From an uncultured Fibrobacter sp. (GTDB taxonomy: Bacteria > Fibrobacterota > Fibrobacteria > Fibrobacterales > Fibrobacteraceae): 45,719 nt of DNA. Positions 9,223-17,655 of the stretch are shown here, piece by piece; position 1 is the stretch's first letter; every line of letters begins with the position of its first letter. The stretch is taken from assembly GCA_934700345.1 (NCBI GenBank), contig CAKUXP010000027.1, positions 1-45,719 of the forward strand. The letters run 5' to 3'. The notes under the pieces were generated by a model. That model worked only from the letters and a program-made list of their open reading frames with translations, was not told the origin of the DNA and searched no databases. Made by a program: the position numbers and the translations under genes.

Positions 9223-10094
9223 CTTTCCTCCGCAAGGCCAATCGCCGTTTTCATCGTAGAAATGTCCGCCTTTTTTCCGGGGAACCAGTATTCAAAACTT
9301 TTCGCCCCCTGATAGACAAGCATCGCGGAACCGCCGACCGTTTTACAGCCGACGGATTTCGCTTCGCGAAGAAGCCTCGTCTCCGCAGGCGCATAAACGA
9401 TATCGCACACGGCAAATTTTTTCGAAAGCATTTCCCGTGGAAGCGGCGAATCCGCTTCGTTCGGCGTCATCCCGACACTCGTCGCGTTCAAGACCAAGTC
9501 CAGCGAATCCCGGATTTTTCCAAACTCGCCAAAGAGAACATGTCCGACAGCGGGCTTTTGCGGGAAAGCCTCCGAAAGCGCAGCGGCGAGTTCCGCCCCG
9601 CGATCAGCATTCCGAGAAACGATCGTGAGACTTTCCGCGCCTTCCAAAAGCATCGCATAGGCGATCGAGCGAGCCGCTCCGCCGTTTCCGAGAATCGCGA
9701 CACGCGAGCCTTTTACCGAAACGCCGTTTTCCGCAAGGTCAAGAAGCGCACCGTAAGGATCCGTCGTCGTCCCGAGCAGGCGACCGCCGACTTTTCCGTC
9801 TTCCCAGTAAAGCGTGTTCACGCTGCCCGTGAAGCGGGAAATTTCCGAAAGCCCATCGAGAAATTCTCCGACCTTTTCCTTGAATGGAATCGTGACATTC
9901 GCGCCTAAAAGCTTCATCGCGCGAAAGCCCAGAATGGCCTTCCCTAAATCGGAAGGCTCGGGGGAAAGCGGCACATACGCCGCATGGATGCCCAGCTTTT
10001 CGAAAACCGCATTGAGCATACAAGGAGACTTGCTGTGACCGACAGGGTTTCCGAAAATGGCCAGAAGTTGAGTGCGACCATCGATATTTTTCAC
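9219..10094 (-). CDS. aroE: Shikimate dehydrogenase
   Basis: 291 residues. AroE reduces 3-dehydroshikimate to shikimate with NADPH. The substrate site SKSP (21-24), catalytic Lys72 in NVTIPFKE and Asp112 in GTTTDPYG are present, the last being a variant of the usual GxNTDxxG. The NADPH loop is GNGGAARS, and the C-terminal GGSAMLVYQGAKSFEYW motif is typical. The start is GTG: no ATG in frame fits the N-terminus. A TATATT element ends 7 nt upstream and there is no Shine-Dalgarno sequence. First gene of aroE-aroKB-reductase, all joined by 4-nt overlaps. Confidence 0.95.
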   Translation of the reverse strand: MKNIDGRTQLLAIFGNPVGHSKSPCMLNAVFEKLGIHAAYVPLSPEPSDLGKAILGFRAMKLLGANVTIPFKEKVGEFLDGLSEISRFTGSVNTLYWEDGKVGGRLLGTTTDPYGALLDLAENGVSVKGSRVAILGNGGAARSIAYAMLLEGAESLTIVSRNADRGAELAAALSEAFPQKPAVGHVLFGEFGKIRDSLDLVLNATSVGMTPNEADSPLPREMLSKKFAVCDIVYAPAETRLLREAKSVGCKTVGGSAMLVYQGAKSFEYWFPGKKADISTMKTAIGLAEER

Positions 10095-10101
10095 AAACTA
10101 A

Positions 10102-10107
10102 AATATA
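10102..10107 (-). promoter_or_regulatory. Putative -10 element of aroE
   Basis: TATATT on the minus strand followed by 7 nt (TTAGTTT) and the GTG start codon. This predicts an mRNA with essentially no 5' leader. Confidence 0.5.
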
Positions 10108-10191
10108 AATCGAGATTTGGGAAGAAGGCGAGAAAAGCAAATATTTATTCCCCAAAATTCGCATCAGCATCGTAATCCGCCCAGACAGAAA

Positions 10192-10530
10192 TCAGAAAAG
10201 GCGCATCGCCTCCAAGAGTTCCAAGAAGCAGTAAAGCTTATTCCGTCTGCGGTCACTTCCGAAAAGGACATGCTTTTTCTCCAAAACTTCCAGATAGCGT
10301 TTCGCCTGTCCTACGGATACGCTTAAACGTTCGGACAGAGCCTTAGATGTTAAAATCGGCTGCTTGAAAAGGGTTTCCATAATAGCATCGAACTTTGGAC
10401 TGTTCACAGAATCGCTTAAAATCGTCCGCGTTTTTTCGTACAAATTATCCAACACATCGATATAGTTAATCTGCCGTCTGCGACCGAGCAAGACGAGAGC
10501 GTAAAGGAAAAGGAAAAACATTCTAATCAT
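10192..10530 (-). CDS. Small winged-helix protein resembling the C-terminus of Fic-family proteins
   Basis: 112 residues if started at the ATG at 10530, which overlaps the zorD stop by 8 nt (ATGATTAG) and has GGAG 6 nt upstream; a longer frame opens at 10566. The N-terminal 20 residues are hydrophobic (MFFLFLYALVLLG) and are followed by a helical stretch. The rest is a winged helix-turn-helix (PILTSKALSERLSVSVGQAK, then a RRRNKLY wing). Known Fic proteins with a C-terminal winged helix end in just this way, with the preceding helices as well, so this may be the 3' remnant of a fic gene. The good ribosome site and coupling to zorD mean it may still be made. No Fic motif HPFxxGNGR is present in it. 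Confidence 0.55.
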   Translation of the reverse strand: MIRMFFLFLYALVLLGRRRQINYIDVLDNLYEKTRTILSDSVNSPKFDAIMETLFKQPILTSKALSERLSVSVGQAKRYLEVLEKKHVLFGSDRRRNKLYCFLELLEAMRLF

Positions 10531-13500
10531 CGGAATCTCCGGAAACTCCGCTAACCCTATCAGCATCTTTTAACATTATATCTTTCCAAAAAACAGGTTC
10601 CTTCACAATCAATTCTTCAATCTTTTTGCCTGTAATAATTTTTACGTGATTTACATTGGCAAGTTCTTGTGCTGTTGAAGTTAACTCCGAATCGGTAAAA
10701 ACAACGGGTTCATAAACTTTCTTGTATTTATTTTCGTAATATTTGACACCCGCTACAACTTCGTTGACTGCTTCCGGACCAATAGGATTCTTGCTTCTTT
10801 TACATTGAATCGCATACCATTCATTCTCTTTTTCGGCAAGTACATCAACCCCCTTATCTCCTATGCGCTCTGTCACAATGGTTGTAAATTTCAACTTTTC
10901 ATAGACCACCGCCGCAAATGCTTCAAAAAGGAACTCGTTCATTGAATGGATATCTTCAATCGAAAGCTTTTCGCCTTTATTACTAATCGCACAACCAAAT
11001 AACTTTTTGTCAAGTTCCGCAGGGGTAATTTCAATCTGATCCGTAGGATACAAGGATGCCGTAGCCAAACTTGTCTTACGAGCGAGAAGATCGTTTAAAA
11101 TTACATCAAAAGTTGCGAACCTAGGCGTTACAGCCATAGGATAATGAATGTACACGTCTTTTTTTTGGCCTATACGATAAACTCGATCCGTAGCCTGCAT
11201 TTCTTTTGCCGGATTCCAATGTCGTGAATAATGAATTACATGGTTTGCCTCAGTCACATTTAACCCCACACCAGCAGCCAACTGAGACATAATGATAATA
11301 TTGAAGCCCTGTTTTTCTTGAAAACGATCGATGACAGTTTGTCGACTTACATTATTTCCTTTGGATCTTGTGCTAGTTTCACCATTAATTACACACACTT
11401 CAATTTTATACTTAACAAAAAACACTCGCTGAAGCATACGTTGCATATCTCTACGTTCAGTAAACACAATAACCTTTTCATTCTTTGTCTTGATTTCATC
11501 CATAATATGTATGGTCGCCATTAACTTTGCAGAAGATTTTATCAGTTCATCAACAGAAATTTCTTCTACATTTTTCATTCCCAAATATGGATGATCGCAA
11601 ACCTTACGAAGTTCCTGTATTCGTTGCAATGGAGCCGGAGTTCTTTCATTCTTTCGAGCATCTGAGCCCATATTAATTACATTAATATACTGTTCCAGTT
11701 GAACCGAAGGCATTTCGATATAATGCATTTCTTCTTTCTTTTTAGGAAGTTCATCGGATAGCTCAGTCTTTAACCGACGAAGGAAATAGCCACCAACTTT
11801 TTTACGTAGTTCTCGACCAACTTCATCCACGTTAGTACTTGCTATTTTTAAAGGAGCCTGAAACTTTTGAGCAAAGGACCTTGCATTTCCCAACAATCCC
11901 GGAATAGAAAAATCCATAATACACCAAAAATCCATATAGGAATTTTCAACCGGTGTACCTGTCATCGCAATACGAAAATCAGCTTTTAGCGCCTTTGCCG
12001 CATTCGTAACCATCGTAGATGGAGTCTTGATTTTCTGGGCTTCATCCAACACGACAATTGCAAAACTTATCGCCCCCAAAGAAATTTGAGCCCTGCGCAT
12101 AGCCTCATAGCCAATAATCATAATGTGTTTATACGAATGTTGTTTTATAAACAAATCATCCCTATTTGTAGGCACCTTGTCTAAAATAGATACAGGCATT
12201 GCATTTATAAAAAAGCGCTTGTATTCCCGCGACCAATTTTCTAGCAAAGAGACAGGAGCAACAATCAAATACGGTTTGTTGGAATTATGGAATTGCGCAT
12301 GCCAATCCAACAAATATAAAACCTGAAGCGTCTTACCTAATCCCATATCATCAGCAAGAAGACAACCTGCAGCATTCATACACAAATCCTGCAACCAGGC
12401 AATTCCCTCCTCTTGATGTCGTTTCAACGTAAATTCGGAAGCTAAATTCGGATTCGCTTTGAATTTTAGAGACTCGGGCAACACAAGATGATCGGAATCC
12501 ACCTTGTATCCCAGCTTATCCATATTATCTTCAATCAGCAAGACTTTATGAGTTTTGGCCATTCCTTCTATAGAATTTGCACCTGATTCCGTCACCGTTT
12601 CTTGCTTATTAAGTTGAATACGGGATTTTTCAAGCATTTGTCTTGCATCGTCAAGGCCTATATTGGCTCCCTTGAACTCACAATGATTTTTACGTAGCTT
12701 TTCTGCTTGGTTTATCGCATCCTCCAATTCCATCAAGTCTGCAACATCCTTGATAAAAATCTTAGTTGTTCCATTTGTACGATCTTCCACTTCAAAAGAC
12801 GGAATCCATTGGGATTTATAAGGCGATACGAAAGGATATATTTTCGGTGTATATAGCCCAATACCGATAACACGTTCACTATACAAATAATCAAGGCTCA
12901 AAACTTCAGGGTCAAACACCTCTTCCGGATGTTCTACAAGAGCCTTGATTTTCTTTGGATCACCCACTTTACGATATTGCTTTACTTTTTTCAACTCGGT
13001 CTGTTGTTTTTCATCGAGAACAACAAGCGATTTTTCCATTTTTTTATTTACAGCAGTATATACATCCTTAATCGATGAATTTTTATCAAACGAACTTAAT
13101 AAATCTTTTTCAACATCCGTTCCAAAGTTTGGCGCAACAGATAAAATACCATCATCAGCGTTTCTTGAAAAATCAAGAACCACTTTTTTAGGCAATATTA
13201 CATTTCGACTATTCAGCATTTGGTTTAATAATATTGAAGCGGATTTTTGCGATAATTCCTTAATTTCAGCAAATCGTTTTAAGCTTGTCGATTGAATTTT
13301 TTCATTCCGAGGCAATGCGTTATATTCATCGATTGCATTTACAAGAGCAAATTGCTCCTGTGTAAGCAGGTAGTCTATTTCCGAATTTCTCACATTTAAA
13401 GTCACAACAGGCCCAAGACGACGAATTCTCGGAAGCACATCTCCGCCAGCAAAAGTTCGATAAGATATTTTATATTCCATATTGTTTGGAAAGATCCCTT

Positions 13501-13738
13501 TGAGGTCAACATAAACAATATACGGATATATTTTTGGTAAACCGAGCAACGAACAATCTAGCTTATCCAAAGCATAGACATTATCAAAAGGAACTTTCAC
13601 ATTTCCATTAACATTTAGCGATGCAAAACCTTCATCGAGCAATTGACGCAAGGCTAGATACGCAGGCTCCAAGTGGTTAATTTTTCCATTTTTATCTACT
13701 ATTTGAAAAACAAAGCAATTATCTCTTATTTTAAACAT
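10523..13738 (-). CDS. zorD: Zorya helicase-nuclease ZorD
   Basis: 1071 residues from the ATG at 13738, chosen over an upstream GTG (13762) because AAGGA lies 8 nt before it and it overlaps the zorC stop by 8 nt. The centre is a Snf2-type ATPase: Walker A GLGKT (466-470), DEAQ box, MTGTPVENS, and the C-lobe motifs GVGLNVTEANHVI and TDRVYRIGQ. The C-terminus (about 930-1060) is an Mrr-like restriction nuclease with the Asp (965) and QCK (Lys980) catalytic signature in GVDVLAEKENEWYAIQCK. In type I Zorya, ZorD is the effector that degrades invading DNA. Codon use and base composition are much more AT-rich than the flanking core genes. All key motifs are intact. Confidence 0.9.
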   Translation of the reverse strand: MFKIRDNCFVFQIVDKNGKINHLEPAYLALRQLLDEGFASLNVNGNVKVPFDNVYALDKLDCSLLGLPKIYPYIVYVDLKGIFPNNMEYKISYRTFAGGDVLPRIRRLGPVVTLNVRNSEIDYLLTQEQFALVNAIDEYNALPRNEKIQSTSLKRFAEIKELSQKSASILLNQMLNSRNVILPKKVVLDFSRNADDGILSVAPNFGTDVEKDLLSSFDKNSSIKDVYTAVNKKMEKSLVVLDEKQQTELKKVKQYRKVGDPKKIKALVEHPEEVFDPEVLSLDYLYSERVIGIGLYTPKIYPFVSPYKSQWIPSFEVEDRTNGTTKIFIKDVADLMELEDAINQAEKLRKNHCEFKGANIGLDDARQMLEKSRIQLNKQETVTESGANSIEGMAKTHKVLLIEDNMDKLGYKVDSDHLVLPESLKFKANPNLASEFTLKRHQEEGIAWLQDLCMNAAGCLLADDMGLGKTLQVLYLLDWHAQFHNSNKPYLIVAPVSLLENWSREYKRFFINAMPVSILDKVPTNRDDLFIKQHSYKHIMIIGYEAMRRAQISLGAISFAIVVLDEAQKIKTPSTMVTNAAKALKADFRIAMTGTPVENSYMDFWCIMDFSIPGLLGNARSFAQKFQAPLKIASTNVDEVGRELRKKVGGYFLRRLKTELSDELPKKKEEMHYIEMPSVQLEQYINVINMGSDARKNERTPAPLQRIQELRKVCDHPYLGMKNVEEISVDELIKSSAKLMATIHIMDEIKTKNEKVIVFTERRDMQRMLQRVFFVKYKIEVCVINGETSTRSKGNNVSRQTVIDRFQEKQGFNIIIMSQLAAGVGLNVTEANHVIHYSRHWNPAKEMQATDRVYRIGQKKDVYIHYPMAVTPRFATFDVILNDLLARKTSLATASLYPTDQIEITPAELDKKLFGCAISNKGEKLSIEDIHSMNEFLFEAFAAVVYEKLKFTTIVTERIGDKGVDVLAEKENEWYAIQCKRSKNPIGPEAVNEVVAGVKYYENKYKKVYEPVVFTDSELTSTAQELANVNHVKIITGKKIEELIVKEPVFWKDIMLKDADRVSGVSGDSDD

Positions 13739-15128
13739 CTTTAAGTTCCTTAATAAACTCACTTAATTCAGAGACCCAAGCCAGATTAGAATAATGGTTT
13801 ATCTTAAAATCAGAATCTGATTTAACACCATTAGTAAATACGGTATTCTTCAATCCTAATATAGAATTCCCATATTTTTCATTATCAGAAAGAAACTTGT
13901 TAATCCATTTATCATCGCGATAAACATAAACACTTCCCAAATCGGAAAATTCAATGAAATAACATCCGCGAATTTGCATAATGAAGGCACATTGTTCCTT
14001 AATTCTTCGCTTAGCCAAAACAAAACAATACTTTAAAGATTCCTTGATTGATTCAATCATTTCCAAACGCTCCTTTACCTCAACCGGACCAACAATTCGA
14101 ACAGAATCAATTGCATTCGCTTTAGCATATTTTAACCAGAATTCTTTTCTTTTAGGATCGTTAATAAATTTAGAGAAGATTTCTTCAATATATTGTTCAA
14201 TCAACCAATGATTCAATATAGAAGCCGCTTTTTTCACAAGTTTTCTATCCGCTTCAGGATAATCAATCAAATTCCATTTACCATACTCAGACGGATGTCC
14301 AATTTTCTCAATAGCTAAATTTTGCAAAAAAGTTCTTTGCTTCATCAGTTCATTGGCCTCGCCAGAACTTCTAACGGAGTCTCTTATAAGCCTCGAAATT
14401 ATAAGCTTATTGGTATCTGTGTTATTATGCGAATCCAAAACATCCTTAATATCATCTGGAATTGTCGTTATATTCGCATAATAGTTTAGAATGGTTTCTT
14501 GATAAAATTCATCATGAAAAAACTCTTTCGGAAAACCTAATTTCTCAGGAATATCAATCAACGGAAAATTCTTTTCTTTCGCATCAAGTCCGAGTCTTGC
14601 CGGACCAGAGACATCATCAAAGGCTTCATTTTCCTTCCGTTCAAAATATTGAATATTATCACGCCAATTTTTATAACGATCCCACTCGCTGCTATATGTA
14701 CTAATTTTTTCATAGAATAAGTCATATATCGGTAGGTAGCGGTCGGACATTTCCAAATCTCGCCAATGATTCAACACAAAACAGCACAAAGAATTGATAA
14801 ATAGTTCATTCCAATTCTCACGGAGAATTCCGACAATAGATGAACTAAGCTCTTTGTTATCCGAAAGATCAGAAATATATAAACTCATCAGGAAGCATTC
14901 ATATGGCGTAAACGACTTATCATGAACATCCTTACACAGAACAATCTTCTTTTTAAGCCGTTCAATTTCTTCCTTAGGAGAAGGAATCTTATACGCATTT
15001 GCAACATCCAATCCAAGTTTTTTAACTTCCGCAATTCTAGACTTCAACAAGCCTTGGATTTCTTTATCCAAATCCCTTGCACGATTTACAAACGCATCAA
15101 TATTGAATGTTTTAAGGATTGGTTCCAT
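13731..15128 (-). CDS. zorC: Zorya protein ZorC (EH_Signature domain)
   Basis: 465 residues without membrane segments. The region around residues 230-360 has the conserved pattern of the EH_Signature domain: AIEKIGHPSEYGKWN, then ILNHWLIEQYIEEIF, then KRKEFWLKYA. In type I Zorya systems ZorC is a soluble protein that binds DNA and acts with ZorD downstream of the ZorAB motor. The protein is helical and charged, with a C-terminal part of unclear fold. The ATG at 15128 lies inside the end of zorB (17-nt overlap) with TTGGAA upstream. Identification rests on the domain pattern plus its position between zorB and zorD. Confidence 0.82.
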   Translation of the reverse strand: MEPILKTFNIDAFVNRARDLDKEIQGLLKSRIAEVKKLGLDVANAYKIPSPKEEIERLKKKIVLCKDVHDKSFTPYECFLMSLYISDLSDNKELSSSIVGILRENWNELFINSLCCFVLNHWRDLEMSDRYLPIYDLFYEKISTYSSEWDRYKNWRDNIQYFERKENEAFDDVSGPARLGLDAKEKNFPLIDIPEKLGFPKEFFHDEFYQETILNYYANITTIPDDIKDVLDSHNNTDTNKLIISRLIRDSVRSSGEANELMKQRTFLQNLAIEKIGHPSEYGKWNLIDYPEADRKLVKKAASILNHWLIEQYIEEIFSKFINDPKRKEFWLKYAKANAIDSVRIVGPVEVKERLEMIESIKESLKYCFVLAKRRIKEQCAFIMQIRGCYFIEFSDLGSVYVYRDDKWINKFLSDNEKYGNSILGLKNTVFTNGVKSDSDFKINHYSNLAWVSELSEFIKELKDV

Positions 15129-15852
15129 CTTTACGTTCCAATCGGTCTTTTAAAATTTTTTCCAAATACTTTTCCGCCTTGGTTCTCACTCTAAATTCAA
15201 CACGCCTAGATAGATTTGGGTTTTCTTCATTATTTTCGTCATAGACTAGATGACTAAAGGATAGCCCATTGGCTGTAATTCTTGTTCGGGACCAATCGTT
15301 ATACACAGCCGAAGAATCAATTTTTAAGCAATAGTCTAATACAGCCCTAGTTCGATTCTGAGACAGTTCCATATTTGATATATAGCCCCCACGGCTATCC
15401 GTATGTCCTTCTATCCTAATCTCTTCGATATCATCACGATATGTTGAATCATACAGGACCTCCATATACGCAGGATAAAAGTCGTTCAAGATAGATTTAA
15501 ACGCAGGTTTAATGGAATAGCTATTATAATCAAACAGGATATCTGGATTTGTAAATATTACACTCATGCTATCTCTTCTTATGCTGACATTCCACCGAAT
15601 CGTATCCTCCTTAAATACTTCTACAAGCTTATTGTAAAGGCCATCTTTTAAAGTTTCATACTTTTTGATACTCTCTTCATCCTGTTTTCGATCTTTTTCA
15701 ATTCTTTCTGATTGATTTTGAACCTGAATCATCATTGCGGAAAGCAACAAAATAAAAATGAACATTAAAACAGACATCATATCACCCGTTGACAAAGCAA
15801 ACGGGTTTTGATCCTGTTCACCAAAATCATCATTTATTTTTTTCTTTGCCAT
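15112..15852 (-). CDS. zorB: Zorya motor protein ZorB (MotB/OmpA-like)
   Basis: 246 residues. A single transmembrane helix (about 20-42, FALSTGDMMSVLMFIFILLL) begins with Asp24, in the place of the proton-binding aspartate of MotB. After a periplasmic linker comes an OmpA-like peptidoglycan-binding domain with IRIEGHTDSRG, NRTRAVLDY and SRRVEFRV. In Zorya, a ZorB dimer sits inside a ZorA pentamer and anchors it to the cell wall. The start is supported by an AGGAT Shine-Dalgarno sequence about 10 nt upstream. It begins 12 nt after the zorA frame ends and overlaps zorC by 17 nt, so the four zor cistrons form one operon. Confidence 0.92.
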   Translation of the reverse strand: MAKKKINDDFGEQDQNPFALSTGDMMSVLMFIFILLLSAMMIQVQNQSERIEKDRKQDEESIKKYETLKDGLYNKLVEVFKEDTIRWNVSIRRDSMSVIFTNPDILFDYNSYSIKPAFKSILNDFYPAYMEVLYDSTYRDDIEEIRIEGHTDSRGGYISNMELSQNRTRAVLDYCLKIDSSAVYNDWSRTRITANGLSFSHLVYDENNEENPNLSRRVEFRVRTKAEKYLEKILKDRLERKDGTNP

Positions 15853-15864
15853 TAAAAAACAATC

Positions 15865-17169
15865 CTATTTCGGCTGCCCAATCAAAGATAATTGCTGAAC
15901 TAACGAATACAAATTTTGGATAGCCTTATTGACTTCCTTGGAATAGGATGCTAGGATGTTCCCTGTATTTTCTTTTACAGAGTCCGAATAGCCATCCAAA
16001 CCTTTTCGCATCTGGTCAAATATACCACCCATCCCGGAGCGGATTTTTTCAAACTCCTGAGTATATGTATGCGCAAGTTTTTTGGACTCGCCAATCAATG
16101 TTCCAGTACTTGCGTTTGTCTGCTGAATCGTGTTGCGAACCTCGTTCATTATATTCCTTGTTATGGAAACGGAATCCTCATTCGTTTGTCGAATGTTCTT
16201 AAACGTTTCATTCGTTTCTTGCATAAAACCAGATTGGGCCGAATCGAGATTATCTACGGCAGATTTTACAGAAGATGAAGTCGCCTTCATGTTTTCGTAG
16301 AAGACAGAGATTTGCTGCTGCACAGAAGCCAATTGATTTAATGTATTAGACATTGCTTCAAGCATTTTGCAAGATTTCTGGATTCCTTCATTGAATCCGT
16401 CAACTAGTTTTTCAGTCTGCGCATTCAACATTCCTTGTTTTTCAGCCAAATTCACGCCAACTTGAGCGGAAGCTTCATTCATCGATGTTACACGACCTTC
16501 AATTTGCTCGATATCAGCGCGCAATCGATTCGTCAAATCAGACAAAACTGAAGGTAAAAGTTTCAAAGATTCGGAAGCAGACTGTAATTGAGAACCTAAC
16601 TCTTCCAACTTAGAGCCAGCACCTTTATCGACACTTTCATTGAGTTTTATTAGCATTTCATTGATAGCAGTCTTGAGTTGTTCAATAACACCACCAGCTA
16701 AACCTCCCTTCGGATCACTGATTGCATCGACCATTCTGTCTCCAAGTTCTTTTAGTCGATCGCCCAATCCGTTGCAAACTTCTTCCGCGACACAATTGAT
16801 TGCATTCACCTGATTTTCATTACACTGCTTAATATCGCGAAGCATATTGCCAATCGTCAACTCATTGGCATCGTCGTCAATAGACTTGATGTCATGAACA
16901 ATTGTTCCTATTTGCTTCAAGAACAGTTCGTTCCGACGATTAATTTCAATATTCTGCTTTTCCAGTTCAGATATGTAGTATTGATCATCAAGTTTATCAG
17001 ATACTAGAGTGCAAGTCTTTGTCAAATTGTTTAAGGCTATTTTTTCAAAGAATGTGTAAATGGAAGAAAGAAACATACCCGCCACAGATGTTACGAAAGC
17101 AATTTTCATGCCCCCAAGAAGCGTGTTTATGCTAGACCACATAGCCTGAATGTCAACATTCGCTCCCAT
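15865..17169 (-). CDS. zorA: ZorA, C-terminal part (third transmembrane helix and tail)
   Basis: 434 residues in the same frame as the ORF at 17170-17574, from which it is separated by a single TAA codon. It starts in the loop before the third membrane helix (SINTLLGGMKIAFVTSVAGMFLSSIYTFF), a match to the second half of a MotA/TolQ/ExbB domain. The remaining 370 residues are a long coiled-coil-like tail rich in Gln, Asn, Ser and Glu, as in ZorA, where the tail projects into the cytoplasm and is needed for defence. The ATG directly follows the stop codon and has no Shine-Dalgarno sequence, so expression would need reinitiation, readthrough or a reversion. No other stop interrupts the tail. Confidence 0.8.
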   Translation of the reverse strand: MGANVDIQAMWSSINTLLGGMKIAFVTSVAGMFLSSIYTFFEKIALNNLTKTCTLVSDKLDDQYYISELEKQNIEINRRNELFLKQIGTIVHDIKSIDDDANELTIGNMLRDIKQCNENQVNAINCVAEEVCNGLGDRLKELGDRMVDAISDPKGGLAGGVIEQLKTAINEMLIKLNESVDKGAGSKLEELGSQLQSASESLKLLPSVLSDLTNRLRADIEQIEGRVTSMNEASAQVGVNLAEKQGMLNAQTEKLVDGFNEGIQKSCKMLEAMSNTLNQLASVQQQISVFYENMKATSSSVKSAVDNLDSAQSGFMQETNETFKNIRQTNEDSVSITRNIMNEVRNTIQQTNASTGTLIGESKKLAHTYTQEFEKIRSGMGGIFDQMRKGLDGYSDSVKENTGNILASYSKEVNKAIQNLYSLVQQLSLIGQPK

Positions 17170-17574
17170 TTAAATTTCTGCAACAGCAAGACTTAAACCA
17201 ACAAATGTACCAAGCACGCCAATACCAACAAGAATTCCCGCCGCAGCTCCCATAGCCTGTCGGTTAATTCTCTTAACCGAAAGCACATCAAGCAGATTTA
17301 AATAATCAGAAGCAAAACCAGACGTTCGTTTCTTACCGTTTTCATCCTCAAAACAAATACTACGTTCATAATTCTTTGCAATTAACTTAATTGAGTGCAA
17401 CTTCTTTAAATTTTCCAGAATATTGTTTCCTGAAGCCGCAGAACGTAACTCCTTATTGCATTTATCAACTTGTAAAACCTTTCTAAGGTAATAACCAAAT
17501 AGAACAAAAGACACAACAAGAAAGACCATTGTTACAGGATCTGTAAAAACCTGCAAAAATGTTCCAATATTCAT
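17170..17574 (-). CDS. zorA: ZorA, N-terminal part ending at an in-frame TAA
   Basis: 134 residues covering the first two membrane helices of ZorA: one at about 13-33 (VTMVFLVVSFVLFGYYL) and one at about 107-131 (the GILVGIGVLGTFVGLSLAV segment, the most conserved part of MotA/TolQ/ExbB proteins and pore-lining in ZorA). The ATG at 17574 has a strong AGGAGC Shine-Dalgarno sequence 8 nt upstream, so this is the true start of zorA. The frame ends in AVAEI then TAA (17172-17170) and continues at once with MGANVD in the same frame. Joined, the two parts give about 569 residues, a reasonable ZorA. Confidence 0.8.
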   Translation of the reverse strand: MNIGTFLQVFTDPVTMVFLVVSFVLFGYYLRKVLQVDKCNKELRSAASGNNILENLKKLHSIKLIAKNYERSICFEDENGKKRTSGFASDYLNLLDVLSVKRINRQAMGAAAGILVGIGVLGTFVGLSLAVAEI

Positions 17575-17655
17575 ACTTCAATGCTCCTATAAAAAATTCG
17601 ATAGACTAAATTTTTTTTAGCCACTAAGATTCTAATTATTTGTTTGATAATTCCA

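Noticed and set aside
10102..10170. Imperfect TTTGGG/CCCAAA inverted repeat upstream of aroE as a terminator for the Zorya operon
   Set aside because: The arms are short, far apart and not followed by a T tract.
13739..13762. GTG start for zorD at 13762
   Set aside because: It lacks a suitably spaced Shine-Dalgarno sequence, while the ATG at 13738 has AAGGA 8 nt upstream and the expected small overlap with zorC.
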